IMG/VR virus record: IMGVR_UViG_3300017917_001212
Location: 1 to 20,354 of that record
Length of the DNA: 20,354 nt
Source: a virus
Strand: one strand, 5' to 3'
The notes under the pieces were generated by a model. That model was not told the DNA's origin. It worked only from the letters and a program-made list of their open reading frames with translations, and searched no databases. Shown piece after piece: positions 1 through 7,200 of this stretch. Positions within the stretch are counted from its first letter, which is position 1. Each line of letters opens with the position of its first letter. The position numbers and the translations under genes were made by a program.

Positions 1-251
1 CCACGGATCAATACTTTGTCTCCGTTCAAGCGAGCCAAGGTGGGCAATGCACGGCGGTTGATCACAACGTCACCCAAATGGTACACTTTGTCGTTAGGGC
101 GCACACGATCGTTCCAACGACGGATCATTTCTTCGTCCATTTCCTCGGGTGTGTCCCAAGGACGCAACTTTGTCACACCGTCGTTGCGCATGAATCGGCA
201 AACACCCAAGTGTCCAAAATGCGTATCGCTGACCAAAAATACTGATGGCAT
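1..251 (-). CDS. Calcineurin-like metallophosphoesterase, C-terminus beyond window edge
   Basis: The first 83 residues of a phosphoesterase of the calcineurin-like superfamily, a family of metal-dependent phosphomonoesterases and phosphodiesterases. The N-terminus reads MPSVFLVSDTHFGH, which carries the D-x-H metal-binding motif (Asp9, His11). A second metal-site motif, YHLGDVV, follows near residue 58. The sequence runs off the window just after LIRG, where the family's GNHD motif is expected. The start at 251 is supported by a GGAG Shine-Dalgarno sequence six bases upstream. The gene begins 11 bases after the stop of the 81-residue gene upstream, so the two are probably co-transcribed. The substrate cannot be told; phage members of this type are usually annotated only as phosphoesterases. 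Confidence 0.85.
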   Translation of the reverse strand, partial: MPSVFLVSDTHFGHLGVCRFMRNDGVTKLRPWDTPEEMDEEMIRRWNDRVRPNDKVYHLGDVVINRRALPTLARLNGDKVLIR

Positions 252-262
252 CTGTTGCTCCT

Positions 263-508
263 TTATTCTATCGGAATTTCTTTTGTTGGATTATTGATCT
301 TTTCTTCTACTACAAACACATCAAAATGCTTTTCATCTTCTGGGTGTCGAATCTCTTCTAAAAACACATGCGAGAATTTAGTACGCCAATGCACAAAGCA
401 TTCACGTTCTGCATTCCAACGAGCTTCGCTGGCATTGCGACACCTACCTTTATAGTAAGCACCATGCTCCAGATCTACCTTGGCAATTTTAGGCGTATAG
501 TCACTCAT
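263..508 (-). CDS. Conserved-looking small phage protein, unknown function
   Basis: Encodes 81 residues with no family I can name. The middle is rich in aromatic, basic and Cys residues (GAYYKGRCRNASEARWN, then CFVHWRTKF), and the C-terminal half is acidic. There is no signal peptide or membrane segment. The start at 508 lies six bases after a perfect TATAAT box and has no Shine-Dalgarno sequence, so it may be read from a leaderless transcript. It is the first gene after that promoter and is followed closely by the phosphoesterase gene. The compact, soluble, charged composition fits an early accessory protein, but no function can be assigned. Confidence 0.75.
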   Translation of the reverse strand: MSDYTPKIAKVDLEHGAYYKGRCRNASEARWNAERECFVHWRTKFSHVFLEEIRHPEDEKHFDVFVVEEKINNPTKEIPIE

Positions 509-514
509 GATTGT

Positions 515-543
515 ATTATAGTATAAACTGAAGTTTTAGTCAA
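515..543 (-). promoter_or_regulatory. Sigma70-type promoter ahead of the 81-residue gene
   Basis: On the minus strand, TTGACT (543-538) is separated by exactly 17 bases from a perfect TATAAT (520-515). The -35 box lies across the end of the phosphatase gene, whose stop is at 538-536. The predicted transcript start, seven bases past the -10 box, falls on the A of the start codon at 508. It would serve the 81-residue gene and the phosphoesterase. Confidence 0.75.
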
Positions 544-997
544 CCGTTTTGAATGTGCGCCAATCGTCAATGTTTGGCTTTTCATCAGCATCGTATGTCC
601 ACCCTAGAGCTCGCATCATGCGATGCTTTACCCGTAGATTAGGACTACGAAAACGTTCGCAATCATCAAAGCCCAGCATCACGCCAACTTCGCAGATGGC
701 CCCACTACGACAAATACCAGCCATACAGTGTACAACCACATTCATGCGATTATCCTTGGCATGTTGAAGTAGGCGAACCATTTCAACAGCCTGCTCGTCT
801 GTAAATTTGGCTTCCTCAGGAAAGCCATCCGCATCCTCTGCGTCTAAGAATTCAAATTGATAGACTTCTTTAAACTGATATTTGGGTGTAGGAAACCAGC
901 CAGCTGGATCAGAGATTTGAATCAGCATGCTGTTGGGGCCAGCGTCGTGGTGAAAGCCTTGGCTCACATCAGTTGCTGCTACATTTTCGATCCACAT
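536..997 (-). CDS. Protein-tyrosine/dual-specificity phosphatase-like protein
   Basis: A 153-residue cysteine-phosphatase fold protein. The signature HCMAGICRSGA at residues 90-100 gives the C-x5-R loop (nucleophile Cys91, phosphate-binding Arg97), followed by Ser98 as in dual-specificity phosphatases. A general-acid Asp is expected in the acidic stretch around residues 52-57, but I cannot fix which one. The family hydrolyses phosphotyrosine, phosphoserine/threonine or other phosphomonoesters; the substrate here is unknown. The start at 997 has an AGAGGA Shine-Dalgarno sequence and lies inside the 3' end of the upstream nuclease-like gene (19-base overlap), so it is probably translationally coupled to it. 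It belongs to the left-end early-type cassette. Confidence 0.85.
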   Translation of the reverse strand: MWIENVAATDVSQGFHHDAGPNSMLIQISDPAGWFPTPKYQFKEVYQFEFLDAEDADGFPEEAKFTDEQAVEMVRLLQHAKDNRMNVVVHCMAGICRSGAICEVGVMLGFDDCERFRSPNLRVKHRMMRALGWTYDADEKPNIDDWRTFKTVD

Positions 998-1503
998 AAG
1001 TATTCCTCTAAATCAAATCCACTTTGTTGTTTAACAAATTCAAAACTGCGTTTACCAGTTAGTATCTGCCATCCACCTTGTTCACAGCTGGTAACTGCGC
1101 CGGGCAAGTTATCTTCTCTCAGTATCAACAGTACTGGCTCAAATCCCTGTGCCTTTAGATCCTGTGCATACTGTTTTAGTTTTTTATGAGTACCGCTGTC
1201 ACCGCTGCCTATGCGATACTTGGTATCAATTGCATACTGCCCTACAACCAAATCACAGGGCTCGTCGTTGCCAATTCGTATTGCAGGTTTGAAATTTGCA
1301 CAATGCTTACTGCATACTTCAACCACTAGCCGTTGCCAACACATGCCCAGTTCGCGACCCCAGTACTGTCTATTTTCCAATTTCTGCTCGGGTGTTACTC
1401 CTAGTGCATCCATTAGAATATCCGAAGAGGACTCCTCTTGCAGATGTTGCTTTTCTGCAAACTTTTGTCTATACAGTTGTAGAGTTTCAAGTAAGGTTGC
1501 CAT
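979..1503 (-). CDS. Putative PD-(D/E)XK nuclease (restriction-endonuclease-like)
   Basis: Encodes 174 residues. A likely nuclease core lies at residues 82-95: PCDLVVG with Asp84, then YAIDTKYRIGSGDSG with Asp93-x-Lys95. This matches the order of the PD-(D/E)XK fold, in which two acidic residues and a Lys bind metal and activate water. Glu51 in the preceding helix (GRELGMCWQRLV) could be the usual first acidic residue. A helical KKLKQYAQDLKAQG and a strand PVLLILRE follow, as in type II restriction endonucleases and phage resolvase-type nucleases. There is no methylase partner in the window. The start at 1503 has no Shine-Dalgarno sequence and follows a strong sigma70-type promoter. The reading frame is sure; the function is inferred from motif order only. 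Confidence 0.7.
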   Translation of the reverse strand: MATLLETLQLYRQKFAEKQHLQEESSSDILMDALGVTPEQKLENRQYWGRELGMCWQRLVVEVCSKHCANFKPAIRIGNDEPCDLVVGQYAIDTKYRIGSGDSGTHKKLKQYAQDLKAQGFEPVLLILREDNLPGAVTSCEQGGWQILTGKRSFEFVKQQSGFDLEEYLCGSKM

Positions 1504-1511
1504 TTATGCTA

Positions 1512-1540
1512 ATAATAACATAAAGGCAACCGCTTGTCAA
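1512..1540 (-). promoter_or_regulatory. Sigma70-type promoter for the left-end early-type cassette
   Basis: On the minus strand a perfect TTGACA (1540-1535), a 17-base spacer and TATTAT (1517-1512, one mismatch to TATAAT). The start codon at 1503 is eight bases past the -10 box, so the transcript would begin about two bases before it. The promoter sits in the short gap after the fibre gene and would drive the nuclease, phosphatase and downstream genes. Confidence 0.75.
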
Positions 1541-1560
1541 GTTAGTAGAAAGTTAACAGT

Positions 1561-4194
1561 TTAGGACACATAGAATGTTTTGGCTTTTACTGTGTAGGTA
1601 AACGTGGTCAAAGAGTTTGCACCAATTGCACCTGTTATGTTTTCTAGACGCAATCGAATGTCGTGGTTGTTCACTTGGTTATTGACCAGGATGTAGGCCT
1701 TGCCTGCTGCCACTGCACCAGCTGCAAAGTTGGTAGCATCTGAGTTGTAAACTGTGGTTAGCAACACTTGGTCATGTATGGCCCAGAGACTGGATGAAGT
1801 ACTTTGCGACACAGTGGCCACCCATTGTTTTCTCAAACGTTTCACTGTGGGAGGAGATACGTTAATATCTTGTATGTACAGTGCCTGCACATATATTTCT
1901 AGATCAGTTTGATAACGGTCACCACCAGTGCTGATTAATGGACTGTTAAGAGTATTCAGTACATTGGCAGCAAGAGAGATGTTTGCCCACAATGAACTAC
2001 TGTTCAAAGTTAGCTTTCCTTGAGCTATTGTTTCTTCAAACTCTTCTTGCTTTGCTCGCACACGATATGCAACACCATCTGCTTGTAACACTGCACCTGA
2101 GTTACTGTATGCCTCAAACGCACCAGTTAGTGCAATTGTTGGAGTGAGATATGCAAAGTTCTGTATGGATCCAATTAGACCATTATAAATGGTTGATTGG
2201 ATTCCAGCTGCTCGTAGATTTCCTGCACCCACTTGTAGTATAGGTGTGCCCGATATGGTTGTACTGTTGTCAGCAGCATAAAAATTGATCTGCGCACCAC
2301 CACCAGCGTCTGTTGCCACAGTGGAAATTCTAGCACGAACATTGGCTGCATTGTTTGATGCGTCTTCACCTGTCCACTCAATGTTACCATAGATCTCGCC
2401 CGTGGTTACTGTGGTGTCTGGTGTGCGTGTAAAACGCACAGTTGGATTGTTAGTGCTGCGCAATAGAACATTTCCGCTGGCATTGAAATTTACTGCATCC
2501 ACATTGGATGCAAATACTGCACCATTGGATCGAACATTGGCTGTGATGTAATCTACATTGCTTTGCAGTTGCGAGATGTTCAAGTTTGCTGCTGTGATGT
2601 TGGCACGTATCTGGTCTAGGTTTTCTGCTGTACCAATACTGGCTTCCACTGCTGCAATGTATGCGTTGGCTGCTGCAACGTTAGATTGCAAACTGGATAT
2701 TTCTACGTTGGCTGCTGCCACTTGTGCATTAGCCGACGCATGTACTGCGTTGGTGGTGCTTACCATTGCGGCATTGGCCGCTGTGACGTTGGCTCTTAGT
2801 GAATCAATGGCTGTGTTGGCCGCTGCAACGTTAGATTGTAATGTGACTATTTGTACGTTAGCCGCTGTAATGTTGGCACGTAGGGCAGCAATTTCCACAT
2901 TGGCAGCTGCCACACGATTGGTGTTGGTTAATATCAAAGCATTAGCAGCAGTCAGGTTTGCATTAACCAAAGAGATACTCAAGTTGGCTGCTGTCACTCT
3001 GGTGTTGGCACCATCCACACGACTGCCAACAATAACAATTTCTGCATTGGCTGCATCCACTCGGGCAGTGTTTACAACAATGGCAGCGTTGGCCGCTGTG
3101 ACATTTGCCTGCACTCCTGCAATACTGGTAACCAAGGTTGAGCTCAAACTTGCATTGTTGCCCAGGCTTTCTGCAAGTTCTTGCAGTGTATCAAGTGCGC
3201 CAGGTGCGGCACCAATCAAATTGGTAAATCTATCATCCAAATAGTTTTTCAATGCACTGTTGGCACTAACAATGGCGGCATTGGCTGCTGTGATGTTGGC
3301 ACGTAGAGCTGCTGATTCATTTACTCTAGCTGCTAGATTGCTCAACACTGTGTCTTGATTACTGGTAATAGTTGCATTGGCTGCTGTGATGTTGGCTCTG
3401 AGTCCTGCTAGTTCTGCTGTTTGAGTGGCTGCATTAGCATTGGTACTAGAAGTTAGACTAGAGATGGTTGCATTGGCCGCAGTGACATTTGCATTAAATG
3501 AATTGATCAATTCTGCTTGTGTGGCTGCGTTGGCAGTCAACGAAGTAATTGCTGCGTTGGCGGCGGTGATGTTGGCACGTAGGGCAGCAATTTCCACATT
3601 GGCAGCTGCCACACGATTGGTGTTGGTTAAAATAGCAGCATTAGCTGCTGTGATGTTGGCACGTAGGGCATCAATGCTTTGTGCTTGTGCTGCGCCATTG
3701 CTTAGTACCAATCCTTCCACACTCACTATGGCAGCATTTGTGCCAATACTGGCAGCTTGTAGTTCTACAATGTCAGATTCAGTTACTGTGGTTCTAATTT
3801 CCACAGCCTGGATTGCGCCATTAGCACCTGCTAGGTCAGAAGTTAAACCAACAATCTGAACACCTTGTACAGTGGCATTTGCATTCAAATTTGCAATTTG
3901 CACGTTTGCCGCAGCAACGTTTGCTCTCAATGAGCTGATGCTGGAGGTAGCACCAGCTGGATCCAGACTGTTTAAGTCTATTCGCAACAATCCAACATTG
4001 GCAAAGAGTGAGGAAATTTGAGCATTCGCAGCAGTTACGTCTGCCTGTCGTGCGCCAGGGTGCCCGCCCAAGGTGCTTCCATCATGCACAACAACCACAT
4101 CCTTTGTGGTATCCACAGTGACTTCGCCAACTGCTCCAATGAAACTGTTGTGCTCTGTTGTACTGCCTCTACGTAATTGCGTCTGCTTTGCCAT
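1561..4194 (-). CDS. Large tail-fibre protein with 14-residue coiled-coil-like repeats
   Basis: Encodes 877 residues. Residues 5-45 (LRRGSTTEH ... GEVTVDTTK ... VVHDGSTLGG) match the short N-terminal domain common on phage tail fibres and tailspikes, which docks to the tail. Residues 54-547 are dominated by a 14-residue, double-heptad pattern around LRANITAANAAI, predicted as a trimeric coiled-coil or similar rod. At residues 316-347 it is interrupted by a widespread fibre motif (YLDDRFTNLIGAAPGALDTLQEL). From about residue 565 the repeats give way to beta-rich sequence that should form the distal, receptor-contacting part. An AAGGAAG Shine-Dalgarno sequence supports the start, and a CATAAATA late-promoter box lies 41 bases upstream. 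It follows the second fibre gene in the same direction. The host receptor is unknown. Confidence 0.88.
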   Translation of the reverse strand: MAKQTQLRRGSTTEHNSFIGAVGEVTVDTTKDVVVVHDGSTLGGHPGARQADVTAANAQISSLFANVGLLRIDLNSLDPAGATSSISSLRANVAAANVQIANLNANATVQGVQIVGLTSDLAGANGAIQAVEIRTTVTESDIVELQAASIGTNAAIVSVEGLVLSNGAAQAQSIDALRANITAANAAILTNTNRVAAANVEIAALRANITAANAAITSLTANAATQAELINSFNANVTAANATISSLTSSTNANAATQTAELAGLRANITAANATITSNQDTVLSNLAARVNESAALRANITAANAAIVSANSALKNYLDDRFTNLIGAAPGALDTLQELAESLGNNASLSSTLVTSIAGVQANVTAANAAIVVNTARVDAANAEIVIVGSRVDGANTRVTAANLSISLVNANLTAANALILTNTNRVAAANVEIAALRANITAANVQIVTLQSNVAAANTAIDSLRANVTAANAAMVSTTNAVHASANAQVAAANVEISSLQSNVAAANAYIAAVEASIGTAENLDQIRANITAANLNISQLQSNVDYITANVRSNGAVFASNVDAVNFNASGNVLLRSTNNPTVRFTRTPDTTVTTGEIYGNIEWTGEDASNNAANVRARISTVATDAGGGAQINFYAADNSTTISGTPILQVGAGNLRAAGIQSTIYNGLIGSIQNFAYLTPTIALTGAFEAYSNSGAVLQADGVAYRVRAKQEEFEETIAQGKLTLNSSSLWANISLAANVLNTLNSPLISTGGDRYQTDLEIYVQALYIQDINVSPPTVKRLRKQWVATVSQSTSSSLWAIHDQVLLTTVYNSDATNFAAGAVAAGKAYILVNNQVNNHDIRLRLENITGAIGANSLTTFTYTVKAKTFYVS
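2870..2931 (-). repeat. 62-bp perfect direct repeat, copy A, inside fibre 1
   Basis: Identical over 62 bases to 3569-3630. It encodes residues 422-442 (LTNTNRVAAANVEIAALRANI) in the same frame as the other copy. The offset is 699 bases, exactly 233 codons. Confidence 0.95.
3569..3630 (-). repeat. 62-bp perfect direct repeat, copy B, inside fibre 1
   Basis: Second copy of the 62-base repeat, encoding residues 189-209. Identity at every base, including third codon positions, contrasts with the surrounding repeats, which are similar as protein but diverged as DNA. Confidence 0.95.
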
Positions 4195-4234
4195 TTTACT
4201 TCCTTAATCTATTGTTGCGTGTCCGTTTATTCTA

Positions 4235-4242
4235 TATTTATG
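4235..4242 (-). promoter_or_regulatory. T4-late-type promoter CATAAATA for fibre 1
   Basis: The minus strand reads CATAAATA, one base from the T4 late consensus TATAAATA, in the 60-base gap between the two fibre genes. The predicted start leaves a leader of about 35 bases that contains the Shine-Dalgarno sequence of the fibre gene. Confidence 0.6.
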
Positions 4243-4254
4243 GTACTAATAGTA

Positions 4255-7200
4255 TCATGATGCGGCTTCGTAAGTTCCAGATATAACAAAGTAATCGCCA
4301 TCGGTCCAAGTAAATGGACTATTGTGCGTGACTACTCCTGTATCCCAGAACAGTGTGACTGCATCATATGACTGGTTGTATGTTGAGTAGATGTTATGTG
4401 CCAACGAATTGTAAAGTCTTGTGCCCACGTCGTGCATGACAAGATTCAAAATTGCCATTCCCACAGAACGTCCGGGCACTGGCAGAGAGACTTTATACTC
4501 GCCTGAACCAAAAGTGGTAGATGATCCAAAATTTATTGCAACATAAACATGTACCACTTTACCTATTTGTTTATATCTACCTTCCACAAATCCGTTACCA
4601 ATTGCGGCATTGCCGTCAGCAGATGTCCAAACAGGTGTGTACTCTCGCCACTCACCGCCGGTAATGTTGACGTTGCCAGTGACTGTAATATTTCCACCTA
4701 CAGTGAGATTAGCGGTAACATTGGCGGTACTTGTTACAAAATTTTGTACACCGCTGATGGTTGCCGGGCTGGCTGTAAAGGCTATGGTGCTTAATTGTTG
4801 TAGGTAAGCATCAACTTCAACATTACCGTATGCACCGGCACTATAGGTTATTTCTTTTGTAGCGGCATCATAATATAAAACATTGCCACTGGTAGCTTCA
4901 CGAACAGGAGCAACAAACAAACCAGCACCTGTGGCTGCTAGTTGGGTTCCTGTGGCATCAATGATAATACTGTTATTGGGTTGCAAAGAGTTAACCGATG
5001 CACCTGCACCAATAGCAATACTGTAGTCACCTTGATTAATTGGAGATGCATCTGCTCCAATGGCAATTGCTCCATCACCTTGGCCGGTATAGGCTGCACC
5101 ACTACCAATGGCAACAGCAAAATTGCCCTGATTGTATTCTCCAGCAACAAATCCTAATGCTGTAGAAGCATTTCCTTGATTTTGCTCGGCTGCGCTAGTT
5201 CCTACCGCAACAGAATTAACACCTTGTACGTTGGCGCCTGCTAATGCGCCAACAGCAACAGAACTACCGCCTTGACTGTTATTACCAGCTAGTAGACCAA
5301 TGGCCACAGTGTTCTCATCTTGGTCATAACGACCTGCGTGAGTTCCGACGGCTACTGCGTTAGCACTCTGGCTGGTTAATCCAGCGTCTTTTCCTATGTG
5401 TACTGTGCTTTCGACTGTTCTAATGTTTTGTGCTTGAATATTACCAGGAGCAATTAAGTTACCAGTGTCGCCAAAAACCCAATCATAAGTGGTAACCCCA
5501 CCTATATTACGAACAATGGTATTACCTACTGTTCCTATTGTAAGGTTACCCAAGCTAGGGTTAAAGATTTCAGCGTTGGGTGGAGGCTCTAATGTAAGTC
5601 CCGAACCAGTAAAGGTCCAGTCTCCGCCGGGGTTAGTACCCACTGCAGGAATACTGATTTGAACATATCCACCTATAGTGGTTTCATCACCACCTTCGCC
5701 TGAGCTCAATATAATACTACCACGATCTAGAGCGGCATCTGTGGTATCCCCGGCTGTGATATAAATGCCGCCACCAAACCCACCGCCGCCACCATTTGGT
5801 TGACCACCGCTACCGGCTGTGATACTAATGCTGCCACCCGAACCTGCTTCGGCAACGGCACTACCGTCACCACCATTACCTCCGCTGATGCTTATAGTAC
5901 CGCCAAAGCCACCAGAGATAATATTACCAGTGCCGCCAACTCCACCACTGAGTTGAATGTCACCACCTCCGCCGCCACCAGAGGTGTTGTTATCAGGTGA
6001 GCCGTTACCAGCATAAATGTTAATGTCGCCACCTTCAGGTTCGCCGGCGTTAGTGCGGTCAGCACCCTGAAGCAGTATGTTATCCGCTGAGTATATTGAT
6101 ATGTCTGCGACTACCCCTGCTTCGCGGTTGTCAATGAGAATATTGTCATTGGATACAATGCTACCGGGTAAAGTTAAATTACCGTCTGTGCCAAATTGCC
6201 ACTGCGGTCCGCTTTCGATGGCACCAGTTTCTACTCTAAAACCTTCGTAGCTATGTACTGTAACTACATTGCCACCGTAGCCCAAGCTACCAATTTCAGC
6301 GCCAGGTCCATTGCCGCCACGAAGTGTAAAGTATTGACCGTACACTTCGCCCGGGGCCGTGAGTTTGCCATCATTGTCAAACTTCCAACTGTCGCCACCG
6401 GCTCTAATATAGGCATTGCCGGTTACCGTTGTGAGTTCGATATCATTGACATTGCCAGCACCACCATTGGTATTTGCACCAAAGGTCAATTTACCATCGC
6501 CTTCAGTTCCAGAATTTGAAATAAATCCCAGCGTCTTATCAATTCCGTTGAAATTAAAATAGCCAGGAGTTGATGCAAGACCTGTACCTATTAGGAACGT
6601 GTTGGCATTGGCTCCTAGTAAATTCCAGTTTAGTGTAACTGTTTCATTGCCAACAAGAAGATCGCTAAACTTCCATAGGAAACTGTTAGTAGTTCCATTT
6701 GTAGTTGTAGGTAAAGTAACAATACTATTACTGTACGTTGTGCCATTCGTTAATTCTAAATTACCAGTTACTGTAACACCGGTTGAATCAAATTTGGCTA
6801 CTTCATTGTTATCGTTTACACCACCAGCAAAGATAGTCACATGCTTGCCAGGTGTAGTTACACCCAATGCCAAATTGCCACCTGTGGCATTGGCTGTGTT
6901 GCCTTGTATGTAAATGTAACCATCGTTGGCTGTGATCACATTGCCTAGACTGTTCACTGGGTTGGTATTGTCGTACCCACTGTTGGTTAGACCTACATCA
7001 AGATAGTATTCTGTATCCGTTCCATTGTCTGCGGTTAATATATAATCTGTGGTTGCTGCTGTTCCACTGCGTTGATTTCGGAAGTTGATTTGGCTGTAGC
7101 TGTTTACATTACCAGAAAACTCTGCCACAGAATTTGGCAAGAACTGATGTCCTGCTGCACCAACTACCACGTTGGCAGAGTACAATACCTTCCAGCGAAA

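Larger units (their letters stand above)
2554..4035 (-). repeat. 14-residue repeat rod in fibre 1
   Basis: Residues 54-547 of the fibre repeat a double-heptad unit close to V/I-T-A-A-N-A-x-I-x-x-L-x-A-N. Clear consecutive units lie at residues 195-250. The register slips in places and is broken by the globular motif near residues 316-347. The repeat also produces long shadow reading frames on the other strand. Confidence 0.8.

Noticed and set aside
536-997. Phosphatase as the missing GmhB step of ADP-heptose synthesis
   Set aside because: GmhB is a HAD-family enzyme; this protein has the C-x5-R fold signature and lies in a different, distant transcription unit.
2558-3244. Long plus-strand open frame (228 residues) opposite fibre 1
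   Set aside because: It is a shadow of the minus-strand Ala/Asn-rich repeat; the translation is low-complexity LAAVTLA-type sequence with no own start signals.
2870-3630. CRISPR-like or transposon-end reading of the 62-bp repeat
   Set aside because: Only two copies, both in frame within one gene and part of a protein repeat; no spacers, inverted ends or target duplications.
3425-3859. Second plus-strand open frame opposite fibre 1
   Set aside because: Same cause as the first: the GCN/AAY repeat codons keep the opposite frame open.
1561-4194. Possible diversity-generating retroelement target, suggested by the Mtd-like N-terminal domain
   Set aside because: No reverse transcriptase, template repeat or adenine-biased variable repeat is visible in the window; the N-terminal domain alone is common on ordinary fibres.
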